From: Tigriopus japonicus
Lineage: Eukaryota > Arthropoda > Copepoda > Harpacticoida > Harpacticidae
NCBI GenBank assembly: GCA_010645155.1
Contig: JAAGOF010000204.1
Coordinates: 1,151,634-1,215,633 of the forward strand
Length of the DNA: 64,000 nt
Direction of reading: 5' to 3'
Shown: positions 1 to 12,934 of the stretch, one piece after another
Layout of the letters: every line of letters starts with the position of its first letter
How positions within the stretch are numbered: the stretch's first letter is position 1
Position numbers and translations under genes: made by a program
Notes under the pieces: model-generated
The model's input: only the letters and a program-made list of their open reading frames with translations
What the model was told of the DNA's origin: nothing
Database searches by the model: none

Positions 1-2822
1 TTAGCTCCTGTTCAGAAAATCGACTTTCCCATCAAGTGTCTTTGTTTCAGTTCACGTGAAAAGATCTCGTAGGACCACTGAACTGTATTTCCCCCTCCTT
101 ACCAACAACACGTAATTCTCCATTGTATTTGTATACCTTTGGGATGGATAGATGGATGGACGGACGGACGTACGAACGAACGGTCGGTATGCTATACATC
201 GAATCCAGATACGAGGCAAGCAAGCAAGCAAGCAGACTCGCTAGCTAGCTAGCAAGTACATACAAAGAGGCAGGAGTACGTACAACCAAAATGCTACCTA
301 CCGGTGGTTGATCCCCCTTCGTTTCGTTTCATCTCTCTTTCTCATTGCCATTTTGAGACCACAATAGAATTTCATTGAAAAAAGCATCCCATGTGAAATC
401 ACGTAGAAAACGTTGAACAAAACCCTCGAATTGGCTAATCAACACTTGACTGGGCCCGAAGAATGGACGTGAAGAAGAAGCAATTTACGCTGCCAAAAGT
501 GTTCTCTCTCCCTCTTTCTGTCTCAAAGCCTTTCGTTCTCAGTTCTCTTCCTCTGAGGTCTCTCTCTCTCTCTCTTGCTTCTGGACACCGTTGATTTGGA
601 TATGAGCAATTAGATGCTGAACATCTCCAAACTCGATGTTGTTTTTTCTATTTCCCGCCTTGATTTGAGGGCAAAGGGGTTTGCCTGTTCGGTCGCTCTT
701 ATTGTGACGAGGCCTCGGGTTAGAAAAAAGGTGTCAGAAGTTGACAAATGGTGACGGGATGTCACAACTGGATCCAAGATAAATAATGAGCCGCTAGCAC
801 CTTTGAGCACGTTTTTTTCTTCATCTTCATAGAACCTTCAACGATCCGTCTGACATTTGATCAAGGTGGTTTTAGTACAAACCCCATACATAAAACTGGT
901 CAAGATTGAACATTAAGAGAGGGTGATTCAAACTAAGAGAGCGAAGTTTGGGCTCGCGAATGGTTTGTAATGAAAGATCAAGATCAGGGAAATCTTAGGT
1001 GATTATCATTGCAAGATGGGCCAGATTCTGCAATCGAGTTTGATTGGGAGATAGAGGCTTTCACGGCCTGAAAGAAACCTTCAAGTTGACAAAGAGCCAA
1101 AGCCAATGTGAACATGATGAATGATGCATTTCATGGATGCGTCCGTTTCTTTAGCCTAGCACCACCAACCAACCAACACCTGATGCTACCAACCGACCGT
1201 TCACATTGGTACCAAGATACATCTCATGGTACCATGCGACCAAAAAGACCCCCATGTTTATGAAGAGTGCCACAGATTGAAATGGAATTTGAGGAAGTTA
1301 TTGATCCTTATCCAATGAGGCGTAAACACCCCGAATTTCTTTTCCTCGGAAGAGCTTTCAAAAATTGTTTAAAAAAACCCGAAGATGGTTTGATCTAATT
1401 GGTCGCTTGGAAGGCAGATCGCTAAACCATCATGATCTTTGGGTGGAAAAATGGCAAGAATGCATTTAAGCTCCGTGAGTGAGGAGGTTGGGTAGACAGT
1501 TGGAGGTGTGTTCTTATTTACTTTGGCTGATCGGATGGAAATTCAAGCACAAGAACGAGAAAAGAAGTGTTTTGGATTTCTCTTTGACGACGACTTCAAA
1601 AGGCAGTAGACGTGCTTTTGATTAATGATCCGGGATTAATATTTGTGACCACTCTAGCTTAAATAAATGCCTCATGGGAAGAGAGAGACAGAGATTCTAC
1701 CTCTTCTTCTTCGTCTACTTCTTCCTTGTGTAGATCCCTTTTGGTAAAGCTGACTCCGAGGTAAACGCAATAGGTCGGTTGTTGGTTGGGTATGTGTACG
1801 ACTTACCACCACATACAGTCCGTATAGGAGGAGTAATAATGGTTGTCATTGGCATGTTTGAAAATTCCTCGTTTTTGCGAGTGTTCGTTGATCTTTGTCC
1901 GCTGAGTGAATGTTGTCGTTGGAGGACGAGGAAACAAGAGACGTTAAGGATGGGAGAGGCTTTATTGACTTAAGAGATTCTGAGGTGAAGCCAATTGAAC
2001 TTGCACACATCAAGCCCATCCAAGATTCGAGCTGAATTACTACTGTGCGTGATATATGCAACAGGGAAACAGAAGAAAAGCAGAGATGCTCATCCCCGTC
2101 CAATTATGAGAAGACTTGGGGGTTTGTAATCGTTGTTGTAATTGAAAGAAACATGGAATAACCAAACAAGCCAGGATTGAGATTGGAATCATCAGCCCGT
2201 CTTTTGTTTGATCAGAGGCATTATGTAAACTCTTCCTTTGGGTTGTAGTGAATAGCAATGTGAGTTGGGGCTAAAATTCGCTGTCGTCTCAAAACAGATA
2301 GAGGGACTTTGCTTCAACGGTTGGTTCGTTGGATGGATGGATGGATAGATGGAAGTACGCAGTACCGTACATACAATGGTGGTCGTCTCTTTGCCGTTCA
2401 GACGAGGCCAGAACTTGACTTGAATGCATGGTAAAATGCTGTGGAGACAAGTGTTTGTTTTTCTCAATGGTCTCCATTAGAGAGACACAGACCAACCATC
2501 TTCGTAGTTACGACGTACCCAACTTGGACTTGTCAACTTGGAGTGGAGTGCGTACGAACTTCTAGCGGCCAAAGCAAGGCCAACCACATGATTACTTCAT
2601 TTACAATTAAACAAAGTCACAACAGTCAATCTCTCAACGTCAAATATTCAAGCAGGCGTCGAAAAAACCCTATCCCGAAAAAGTCCTGCAAATTTCAGTT
2701 TCGTACTAGGGTGTTCCGTCTGAACACTAATATTGAATTAGCTGGATATATCTTGACGTCACCCCCAATTGGCATACAAAATCAACGAGAATCTCGCTTG
2801 AACTTTTCCAATAGTTAATCGC
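1..2822. other. non-coding sequence with simple repeats
   Basis: No convincing coding region is visible on either strand; open frames are short and none resembles a known protein. Simple repeats include GGAT/GGAC/CGAA tetranucleotides (141-187), AAGC then TAGC tracts (215-253), a CT tract (559-575) and GGAT (2331-2351). A consensus CRE octamer TGACGTCA lies at 2754-2761. Because the exon at 2892-3575 runs leftward into a canonical donor, this stretch is probably its intron. Confidence 0.5.
141..253. repeat. compound tetranucleotide microsatellites
   Basis: Runs of GGAT, GGAC and CGAA at 141-187 are followed by AAGC repeats at 215-234 and TAGC repeats at 238-253. This is a cluster of short imperfect tetranucleotide repeats with no coding signal. 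Confidence 0.8.
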
Positions 2823-2891
2823 CTATTTTTGCCAAATTCGATCGACCTTTGTTTTAGTCACAGCGGGGATTTTGCAATATATGTGACTTAC

Positions 2892-3575
2892 TTTCATTTC
2901 ATCACAGATAATTGGCGTCGGACGCCTGATTTCCTCGGTAGCCACGTGCACAATATCGATGGGAGACTCTCTCTTATCTGGCGAGGACGACGAGAGTGGT
3001 TCAGGAGGACTTTGAAGGTCCATCCGATTGGAATCGACCTCGTCGTTGTTCCTCGAGGTCTCCGAGAGACTTTGAGACAAGGCAAGAGCACCATTCTGAG
3101 ACACTGACACCAAATTGGGAGGAGTGATGCACGTGCCATCCCCGTCCCCCAAGAATTTATCATTATCACTGGGAGATCGCGACTCCACATTGGGGGATAG
3201 CGTTTTATTCGTCGTCGATAGGGACGACTCGTCGGGATTCTGATCGAGAAATGTCTTGGGATCCAGAGATCCGGGATTGACCACCAGACCGTCGTGGCCG
3301 TTACTTCGGCCATCACTCACATTATTGTTCAAAAGGTGCTGGTGAAGTTGCTGTTGTTGATGGTGATAATGGGCATGGTTATGGTGTTGGAGGTGGTGGT
3401 TCTGGTTGTGGTTGGAATGCTGAAGTTGAAGGTGATTGAGGCTGGATTGGGACGAGTGGATGAGGCCGTTTTGGGCGCTTTGCTGAAGTTGACCCTGGGG
3501 AGTGGAGAGGAACTCATGCAACTGAGTCGAGAGCTCGCCCAAACTGACTGGGGTTGGTTCCTGAAGGTTTACCAT
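2892..3575 (-). CDS. His/Gln-rich N-terminal exon, probable transcriptional regulator (partial)
   Basis: A 228-codon open exon starts at the ATG at 3575, the first in-frame ATG after an upstream stop, and ends in a consensus donor (AAA then GTAAGT, GT at 2891-2890), phase 0. The product begins MVNLQEPTPVSLGELSTQL. It has a His/Gln/Asn-rich tract at about residues 45-85 (HHLQHH, HYHHQQQQLHQH), then a Ser/Thr/Pro- and Asp-rich part with several SP and TPP sites, and ends near PTPIICDEMK. Low-complexity regions like this are typical of N-termini of animal transcription factors and co-regulators. No DNA-binding domain is present, so the later exons must lie beyond the left edge of the window. A short upstream ORF (MVTGKTLPLG...) overlaps the start and could damp translation. 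The family is not recognised. Reading on this strand is favoured by the donor, the ATG and the amino-acid composition. Confidence 0.6.
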
Positions 3576-3587
3576 GTTCAAAGCTGA

Positions 3588-4041
3588 CGAGATGATTTGG
3601 TTGAAAATAATGATGATGGAGATGACGAAACAGATCTTTTTCCCCCTATTCCCGTCGTGTCATTCCCCAATGGCAGCGTCTTCCCAGTCACCATTTTGCG
3701 ACTGAGGCAAAAAACTGAAGAAAATTGTCAACTCACAGACACGCCACACACTCACTGATTCAACTCACTCACTCGCCAAACCAAGCAAGAGCGAGGAGCT
3801 CAAACATCGACGACGAGGATCGATGGATGGATGGATGGATGGTTGGGCTCCAAAGAAACATGCCTGACAAATTTGCCACCGCAATACGAGCAACACCTCC
3901 ATCCATCTCTTGATACGTAGGGTCCTCTTCTGGATTTGGCAGTCCAACTACTCACTCACTCACTCACTCGCGGAATCAGTCCTGTCGTCACTTTGGACAC
4001 CGCTCACCAACGAGGCATATCCAGAGAAACGAAAAGAGCTG

Positions 4042-4072
<31 letters not shown>

Positions 4073-4250
4073 ATAGACACACATTCGTACTCACGCCGTC
4101 CAAAGGGACCACATCGACGACGACGGCTACGACAACAACAAAGGCGAGGAAGAGCACGATAATCAAGTGATGAGCCTGCACCTGATCAAGAGAAACAGAG
4201 GGCCAGGCAAGGAACCCTGTGGCATATTAGGTCAGCCAAAAGTCTGGGTG
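3588..4250. other. probable 5' flank of the His/Gln-rich exon, with microsatellites
   Basis: GC-richer sequence upstream of the minus-strand start codon, with a GGAT repeat (3821-3846), a CTCA repeat (3948-3969) and a CTA repeat (4039-4071). It may hold the 5' untranslated region and promoter, but I see no clear TATA box or initiator. Frames on both strands here are made by the triplet repeats and are not taken as genes. Confidence 0.4.
4039..4071. repeat. CTA trinucleotide microsatellite
   Basis: About ten consecutive CTA/CCA triplets. The poly-Leu and poly-Ser readings of it are artefacts of the repeat. Confidence 0.85.
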
Positions 4251-6817
4251 ATATCTTCCATGTAAACCATATTTTTCGATTAAAGAAAGGGCCACTCGGA
4301 ACCACCCTCTTTGGGCCATGTTATCTGCAAGTTATCGACTTGTACAACCTGTTCTCTATCAGCGTCAGCACCCTTGCTTGATTCAATCGACTACATTAGC
4401 ATTTGAATGACGGCAACGTGGATGTCAATGTCACATGGATGCTCTATGGGCCTCAATATGGCCCATCGATCACCATCACCATCAAATCGTAATTGTGAAC
4501 CCAAGCAAACTGTAATTCATTGATGAACCAACCAATATGAAGGCAATTCCCTCAAAGGAGCTCTATTGGTTCGATTTTCTTCTAGTCTTCCTTGGTGGTC
4601 TAGGGGAATTGCAGTTTTACGACAAACAACGCCATTTGAATAAAAAATCGAGTTTTCAGTAGCCAAAGCTCTCAATCAAAGAGTGATGAAGGAATGCAAA
4701 ATAATCAAATCAGTACCTAGTTTATGGAAACATAATTCAACAAAGGTCGCTATCCTGCAACCAAATTGAAGCATTAAATCAACTTTTCTTGCCTCATACG
4801 GCTAGAAAACTGTGACCATTTACTTGTCACCGCCTGAGAAATTTACGATAGCTAGGGACGGGCAAAAAGTGTAAAAAGATTTTTGGTAACATAAACCCAT
4901 TTATTTGCCTTTTTGCACTTTCCGCCTTTATTTGCACGATTTTTTACGAATTCGGGCTAAAATGAACAAATTGTGGAGAGTTTGCAATTTCTCCTTTGAA
5001 AATTTTCGGTTAAGCCCTCTTTCGGCCGAAACTTTCAGTTTCGGTAAAGAGCCCTTTATTTCAATCACCAATTTGAGCCCATTTAAACATGCAAACTTAG
5101 AGAAAAGAAGAATTCAATCAAATGTCTTGCATCTTCAAACTAATGCTGATGTATGGATGATGCAATGACAAATTTTAGTACGTGGAAGTGTACATGTCCA
5201 TATTTCTTTATTTTTTGAGAAATCATGAACAATAGCAGGGACAAAAACAGTATTCGAATTGCACTTTCACCTACGGTGAACATATTTGAATCTTATCAAC
5301 TAGACGTTTTTGGAGCTTCCTGTCAACCTTTTGGCGACTACCGCACATTTTGAGCTCAATTTGGTTGCTTTCGGAGACCTCCGAGCTATGGGAAACAAAG
5401 GCAAAGGTTTTCATTGTGAATTCTGTTCCCCTCAGCTTTTAGCCTTTTAGTTCGAAGGCCCATTTTTTTCCGTCCGTTGTCTTTTTTTCCAGCCCCATTT
5501 CCCCAACGTTCTTTCTGAGAAGAAACGACGAATAAAGTGCCGTTCAAGTCTCCACGAGGGTAGACATTTCAATCAATGAAAAAGTGCACGAGGGTGAAAA
5601 ACCACAGACCTCGAGTCCCGTTGCATTGACATAAAGAATTCAATGACAAGCTCGTCAAAACCTGGATCTAAAAGAAACCTCAATTCCAACAGAAGGCGTT
5701 AAATAGATAGGTTGCGCGACTACAATGACACTTCTTTCGTCCGTCGTTCATTTCGGTCCATTCATGGACCTCTTTGGTCCATTTGACAGTGGGCTTAATC
5801 TAGTAGCAACAAAAGCAATGGTGAGAAATTCCAGAGCAAGGAACTTCGTGACGGATGTTGCCCAGTTTGAATTGCCTCTTACCTGAAGGGATCGATCTTG
5901 ATGAGCGGCTCTGAGCATGATTCATGAGTATCTGAAAGAAATCAAAAGGGGAAAATGCATACATGTTTTTTGTAGAAACCAAAAAGAACAAAAAATACAT
6001 GTTTTCTATCAAATTCACCAATGAGCCCCTTCCACATTGTTAAAATAGTTTCATGTTTTTCAAACATTGATTTGCATATTGATCGGCTTTTGAATTTAGC
6101 CATCTTTCATTTTCTTCAACAAACCTAAATAATGTCAAACCTGGTCCCAGAAAACTCTTACCGGTGATGCAAATAAACGCTTAAAAGTTTCTATCAGAAA
6201 AGCTCTGAAAGAGACTCGAGCCCTGGGTCTTGTTCAATACATGAAATACCTACAATTCCCAAGTCTTTTCGTTGTGTTGTTGGGCTTCTTAAAATGCGCC
6301 AAACATATTGGAAGGTCTTCGTTGCTAACACGAAATGCGCCGAACAAAAGCTCAAAAGGCTCAAAATGACAAGATATAACTTTTGATTTCGAATAGTGTT
6401 TTCCTAATAAAAAGTAATTGGGATCGTTCGCCAAAGCGAAATCTGGAGGCATAATTTGCTTTTTGATGCTTTCATGCTAGGGGCGTCGCCCTAATTGAAT
6501 ATTTGCCCAAAAAATGTGTCTGTCTCAACATATGGCCAATGCCACTTCATTCTATCGTAAAACGGGATTTCTCAGTCTCAGCTCCACATCCTGGCCCAAA
6601 CCTGCATCTAGTTAAAGCTAATCAAACCACAGATATATAGAGATACGACATAATACTGTGTTTAGTAGGACAACTTGCAGCTGTAGATGAGAAAAGTTTG
6701 CGTGAAAATCGTTGGGTTTCTTTAGATTATTTGCTCAGTAGGTCCAATAACACTTACATAATACTTCTGCTTGGATATACTCGATCGTCAGCTGGGACTG
6801 AATGCTCTGAAACAGCA
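4251..6817. other. AT-rich intergenic sequence
   Basis: Only short chance frames are present and no splice-supported exon was recognised. A TAGGGACGGGC string at 4853 resembles a hAT terminal repeat, but no partner end was found. Confidence 0.5.
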
Positions 6818-6821
6818 GCTA
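6818..6821. repeat. target-site duplication GCTA, left copy
   Basis: GCTA directly abuts the CACAGTG end; the second copy is at 7973-7976. Confidence 0.6.
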
Positions 6822-7972
6822 CACAGTGTTCTAAATGGCTTTTTAGGTTAGAATCAAAATGCCCAAAGACATTATGGTATCTTTTGGACCCACATTTCAA
6901 TGGCAATGGCAACAACTTTACTTTTATTGTATTATACAAGTTTAGGTCCAGGGAAAAAGTTATATACCTAAAAATCTATTATTTATAACATTTTTAAATA
7001 AACTATTTAACCCATATTTAGAGACCGTTTAGTTACCTTATGAGTTCAAATTGAATAAAAATTCATTCAGCTACAACTGAGTTATTTAACTTTGAATGGT
7101 TCATTTTTGACCCCAAAAACCCAAAAAACAACAGTTATTTGACACAAAAAATTCCCAAAGATTTCACATAGCCTTTTAATATCGCAAAAATATGAAAAAT
7201 AATAAATAAAATGAAAATGACAAAAAATGAAATTTTTCGAGTGAAGGAACTTGGAACAAAATAGCTCAGAATAATATAAAATATCACTTAAAATGCACTC
7301 AAACAAGATTTTTGGAAAGCATAATTCATACCTTGTTGTATTCCCGCCATTGCTCCCTAGTCACATCCATACTCTCTCAGGAGTACTCCTGCTCGTAATA
7401 GTCATATCCATATCTGTATATATACGCATGTCTCTGTGAAATACATCTAGTCATTTACCAACGTCTCCTGATGCAACATGGCCTATGATATGTGTTGAGC
7501 CAAAATTACAAATAAATATGTCTAATATATTCATATTCAAATTTAGGATTTCTAGAAGGACCATGTTCAAAATGGACTAAAATCGAAACTTGAAACATTA
7601 ACTGATTTTTTAAAACTGTTAAGTATTACCCCACTTTGATACTGCAAAATTTTTTTATTAAAAAATGTATTTTAAGTGCCTTTTAAGTGATATTTTTATT
7701 ATATTGAGCTATTTTGACGAAGTTCCAACACTAAAAAAAATCTTTTATTTTGTGATATCGAAAAGCTCTATGAAATCTTTGGGAATTCGTTTTTTCATAT
7801 AACAGTAGCATTTTTTTACCTTTTGGGGTCAAAAATGGACCATTCAAAGTTAAATAACTCAGCTGTTGCTGAATGTATTTTTATTCAATTTGAATTCATA
7901 AGGTAATTAAATGGTCTCTAAATATGGGTTAAATAGTTGATTCAAACCTAAAAAACCATTCGGAACACCGTG
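6822..7972. mobile_element. non-autonomous inverted-repeat DNA transposon (CACRGTG ends, 4-bp TSD)
   Basis: A long foldback element. The left end CACAGTGTTCTAAATGGC is the inverse of the right end, whose complement reads CACGGTGTTCCGAATGGT. The arms continue inward (about 6996-7300 against 7660-7945), sharing for example the AACTGAGTTATTTAAC region and ATTTTTGACCCC. The left arm carries about 140 bp of extra sequence near 6856-6995. The element is flanked by the direct repeat GCTA at 6818-6821 and 7973-7976. No transposase frame is present, so it is non-autonomous. A 4-bp duplication is known for Chapaev/CMC, Sola, Ginger and some Academ elements; the superfamily is not settled. The ends match those of the element at 41014-41861. 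Confidence 0.75.
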
Positions 7973-7976
7973 GCTA

Positions 7977-9225
7977 GTGATTTGTCCTTCAAAATGATAC
8001 CCTTGTCCAGCTTAATGTTTCGTATCTGAACATATCTGTGAATCACACAAACAATTTAAATGCAAGGACGGAAATGAGACGGTCGACAATCGCTTTTTTG
8101 TTTCTTCTTCCATTTAGAATCCAATCAAGAGTGCACGATTCGAGTGCACTTTTTTCTGAGAGATACTTGCTGTCTTGTTGACTTTAAGGAGCCTGTCATT
8201 TCTTCAAATTAAAAAAAATCGATTGAGACCCTTTGACCGAAACCTCCTTTAACAAAATGTTTCATAGTTTGACTGGAAGGTGCGCCAATTTTCAAAACAA
8301 AGGTTCAACAAAGACAAAAGTGCCTAAAAAGTCATGATTTGTGTCTGATATGAAGTCTTTAAGCAAACTTCATCCATTGACTTCAAGTATTTATCCAACC
8401 TTCTTGTCGTTCTTGGGTTTCTAAGATGACATATGCATGTCCTGTTTTTCCTATAAAAATGTCGTGTATTTGCTTCTTTTTCATTTGTCTTACTACAAAT
8501 GAAGGTCCTCATAATGTAGGCTAAAACTTAACTGAGGTCAAACCTTAAAGTTTAGGTAAATAGCGCTATAGCAGGGGAAACATGAACTTGAGGCATGCTT
8601 GTATATTACCTTGAAGCAGACAAAACAGAAAGAAATATTTCTCTCATTTCAATAATATTTTATTATATTGATATTACAAGACAACAAGGACATCTTTACA
8701 AGATGTGAATCAAGACATCATTGAATCGAATTGAAGTCTCCTCGATGTTGCAATTGAATCAGCAATCATTACTTGAGGACAACGGACCAATAACGACAAT
8801 CGTCTCGATTGCGTCTAGCCATGAACTACATGGTAAATTCAGTGCACCGACTAACTTGCCTTCCTCTCGTTGTCCCTTCTCTCTTCTCTCACATGCGACT
8901 GACTACTGACTGCAGTTGTCCAAATTGAGGATAACAATTGAGGATTGTTACCCTAAGAATGAAAAATTTAGCCCCATCATGCCTGAGTTTGCCCGCTCAT
9001 TTTTGGACTGATTCACTGTTGGTCACAGAAGGGTCTCCGGCAAAATCCGTTGACGACAATGTGGCTGGACCTTCTTTTTGATTGATTTTGGGACGCCCGA
9101 GTGGTAATGGAAAAATCGTTGTTACTCCTCCACTAACCTATCTTGAACCACTTTTTAAGGCCCTGCTTTGCACAATCAATCTTTACTCGGGGTCTAGACA
9201 TTTTTTTCCGTTTCCACTCCAAAGA
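7977..9225. other. AT-rich intergenic sequence
   Basis: No gene is supported. Open frames are under 65 codons and show no recognisable motifs. Confidence 0.5.
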
Positions 9226-9675
9226 TCATTTGGCCATTTTCAAAAACTTGACGCTCCGACTTTGAGTTGGCACACAGATGTTGTTGCGTTCTTTCTTTTC
9301 CATGGGCTTTTTTTCCAGATCGAGGTAAATGAAGTCAAGGACCCATACTGCGCGAGACACTATTGACAAATATGAGTAATGATGCGTTTTTGCTCTGCTC
9401 CCCATGCGCTTTTGAAGTCTTAAGCGAGTCGATGGCCGAGGACGACGGACGGGTTCTTCAATGGCAAGCAACATGGCCATGGATGATAGGGTGCGTAGAA
9501 ATGACTCAGTGAGTGAGTACAGACTACGTCGAATGAGCCTGGATGGGTATGGAGAAGCTCCCCATATCCTCACTCGGGGGTCAGACCATTCAGGCACGTT
9601 TAATGGTGATGGCTGAACCTGATAGGTTGACCGAGTTTTCGGGGGACCGATGCACGCTGTTCGGATTTTTGGTGG
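9226..9675 (-). CDS. unassigned open frame, doubtful
   Basis: From the first in-frame ATG (about 9675) this frame encodes about 150 residues beginning MPPKIRTACIGPP and ending FLKMAK, rich in Arg, Ser and Pro, with no recognised domain, signal peptide or membrane segment. It stands out because a frame this long is unusual in the surrounding AT-rich DNA, but local GC content is also higher, which alone lengthens chance frames. There is no clear promoter, splice site or poly(A) signal. It could be an exon, a decayed coding sequence or chance. Confidence 0.2.
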   Translation of the reverse strand, partial: PPKIRTACIGPPKTRSTYQVQPSPLNVPEWSDPRVRIWGASPYPSRLIRRSLYSLTESFLRTLSSMAMLLAIEEPVRRPRPSTRLRLQKRMGSRAKTHHYSYLSIVSRAVWVLDFIYLDLEKKPMEKKERNNICVPTQSRSVKFLKMAK

Positions 9676-12600
9676 CATTTTCTTGTCAAACTTGGCCAAA
9701 AGTTTTGAAAGGAAGAGTGAAAGTAATCCAAACAAATTTGGGGATCTCCTTTAGCTTTCTTGAGGTTGATTTTTTTTTAACAAAATTGCTAGTTCAGATC
9801 GTTCTAAAGGTACTTTTTGAGGAATTAGTTGAGCGTAGTATAACGTTTAAGGGAGAATAAAGCCAAGCTTTGTTAGCACTTTGAATTTAAGACTTGAAGC
9901 AATTCCAAATGCTAAAGTTTATTTAAGTAAAGTGTCAAAGTTGGTTTCTATCCGAAATATGTTTCCAGATAGATTATGTATGACTGTTCAATTCAAAAAA
10001 GTATTCATGGTATTTTGCACTGGTGTTTGCAGATGGGAGGGATTTTAAACAGGTAAATTGGCTAGAGGTTTTGCCCCTTTAAACAGCAATTGAAATTGTT
10101 CATTCGGATGTCGAATGTTAAATGCATGCACTAATTAAAATAGCTTCTGTCGATCGAAATTAAGTACAAAGAAATTTGGATATATGTAAATTGTCTTCAG
10201 CAACTAGTTTATACCTACACTGAGAGTCTTTATTTTAATAAGAGATATTAAGTACTGAATGTACGGTATTGTTAAGTCAGCAGCAAAGTATTTTTATGGC
10301 TTATAAGTAGGGCTCGGAAAAATATGTTTTTTGTTTTGGAGCTGGAATTCCCGACCTTCCACAACGTAGTTTCAACTGACCTTTCACCTTGAAACGTCTG
10401 GAATTTCCGCTCCACCGCAAAAGAATATTTTTGTGGGCCCTATTTCTGAGTTATTTTAATATCGAGTATCTTATGCCCGCCTTTAGCTATTCTTTTCATG
10501 TGCCCAAAATATTTTTTTTTTCATAGTTGGTGAACTCCCCTTAAGACCATCATAAGGCTTGTAGTTTTCGATAGATTTTTTTTCCAAATTTACAACTAAA
10601 AAATTCCAAAGTATGAAGGAATAGAAGTTGTTTTGTGCCTATCCATGTAGGAGCCCTTAGGCATGGATGAGATTTGGGCATCAATGAAGCAGTTGGGACA
10701 GTTGGCACAGAGCCTTTCATTTGTTCCTCAAGGCGAGGAGGGCAGAATTGCGGGCTGGAGAACTGTTTGGTATCCCAAAATGTCTCATTTTTGAGAATGG
10801 TCCAAAAAAAAAGCAGCCGATCGGACAGTGGTTAGGCACTAAAAGCTCCAAAATGCACACTTAGACCGCCGACCCTGTGCTAACGCAACGAACAACCTCA
10901 GATTACCTTACACTTAGGGACTGTTAATTTGACTAGATGTTGGTACACTTGAGTGATTTGTTTCCGGTCAAGTCTGTAGAATGTCAATCAAACAAAATCA
11001 CGATATAAATTGAATTATTCGTTACTGTTGAGAATTCAGAAACCAGTTTTTTGATGTAATCTTTCATGTGACTCACTTGAAAATGGTACTTAAAATGATG
11101 TTCTGCAATCTCTAAATTCCAAATATGAGTGAGTTATTCGAGCGCAAAAGGAAAATAACAGTTTTCTGGTGTTTTACAAAATCAAACATCACTCAAATTG
11201 TACAAACAGAGTGTGAAACTGATCCAATTTTTTAGTATTTTTGAGTCTTTGCTTTTTTTTGGAATTTGATCATCGCCAGCCTTTGATGGAATAATGGAAC
11301 GTTGCTTTTGTGAAGAAACTAAATATTAAATTTAACATAAGTAATTAAGTGAACATTCAAAATACGCAGAAGTTGTGTAATTAATTTTGTAAGATGACGC
11401 AAACGTATAAAGAAGCAAAGAAGCAGCTAGAGGTCATGAAGTTAGAAAAGTCTTCCAAATACATTGTCAGCATTCTCTCAGAACTACAAAAATTTAATGG
11501 TGCGACATGTTTAGGAATGACGAATGAAAAATAGAATGTCAAGGATTAGGTTGTATGTTAATGCATTCCTGTCTAAAAATAGAGTACACCAAAATTAAGT
11601 TAGATTTACCGCCTTCAAGTATTCTCTAGGTAAAATTAATTTTGAACTAAAATTTTAGATTCCAAAGTATTTTCCTTTATTAGCATATTTCTATTTTGCA
11701 CATTTTTCGGGAAATGATCATCTTTTCTTGAATATTTTCATACTTTTTTGACTCACTCTTTTAAACTTTTTCAATTATTTTGAATTCAACGGGAAAAACT
11801 TAAAATTGCCTTATCTTTTAGCAAATCTAACATTTCATTATTTATGTTTGAATTAAGGCCATTTTCTTGTTGTAAGAATCCAATTATTTGTCTCTGGGAA
11901 CAGGATTTCGTTTGAAACATACATTTCTTCACAAATATCCTTTAAGATGTTAAGAATATGTCTTAAAATATTGTTAAGGAACATGAGCCCCTATGTATTC
12001 ACAAATTTAAACAACTTTTTTCTCTTTTCCCGACTTTTGTGGCATTTTTTAACTACTCCAACAACTTTTTCGTGCAACCAACCCACTATTCCAGGGTTGT
12101 ACAGATCTGATATTAATCATTAACTCTCTTTACAGGGAATCCCATTCCTTGTAGCGGTATTGAAAAACCCGCCCCCACCCAAAAAAAGCTAACTCAAAAG
12201 TTACCCATTTGTCGTTTTTGCTAACTGAAAATCCGCCTCCTAGTTATCAGTTTCATTTGAGAGGCAGTTGCTGACCTGACAGGATATATCGGGGTTTCAG
12301 TTCAGGAAGATGTCGCTCTCTCAAGTCCTTCACTGATCTAAATATTGAGCCAATAATAGCAAATATTCGATCTTTCAACCTTACTTGAAAAGTAAAAGCA
12401 AAGCAACTTTGGTTCCATCCATTCATATATGTCATGAAGGCAATGAACCAAGTCCCTTCGAATTGCGGTTATCGAGCTCCACTACAATGGAAAAAGTAAT
12501 GGGAGTTATTGATCCATTGGGGTCTTACGAAGCAAGAAGCGTTCAAGACTAGTGCATGGAAATTTTAGAGGATTTTGGGACAAAATAATGTGACCACCAA

Positions 12601-12934
12601 CAATTCAGATTTGATTTCAATGGACTTCTCAGTTTGAACCACCTTTCAAGCCAACGCTTGCAACAAACAACATCCTACCCAATCCATCCAAAAGCACGTA
12701 CTCATTCAGGATAAGGTCAATAGACTGATTTGGTAGAAAATATGGGTCGCATATGTACTCTATATAAGTTTTCTTAGGGCATTCCAATGGTAAGTCAGAT
12801 TAACGGGCAGTGGGTGTTTACACGCGACAGCTGCTGTGTTTGAAACGTCGCTAACGCCTGTATTGTAAATTAGATGTATCAGAAGCAAGTCAAATTAACG
12901 CTCCACAAGTATACTCTCTGGTCATCAGCTATAC
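9676..12934. other. AT-rich intergenic sequence
   Basis: No gene is supported. The only structure seen is the short inverted-repeat element at 10308-10442. Confidence 0.5.
10308..10442. mobile_element. short foldback element (MITE), copy 1
   Basis: The left end TAGGGCTCGGAAAAATATG is inverted at the right end, whose complement begins TAGGGCCCACAAAAATATT. The arms continue through GGAGCTGGAATTCCCGAC and its counterpart GGAGCGGAAATTCCAGAC. The element is about 135 bp with no coding capacity. A relative lies at 20126-20289. The flanks do not show a clean target duplication. Confidence 0.6.

Noticed and set aside
3294..3587. 97-codon plus-strand frame, Val/Leu-rich
   Set aside because: Mirror image of the His/Gln codons of the minus-strand exon.
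4853..4880. hAT terminal repeat TAGGGACGGGC
   Set aside because: No inverted partner or target duplication found downstream.
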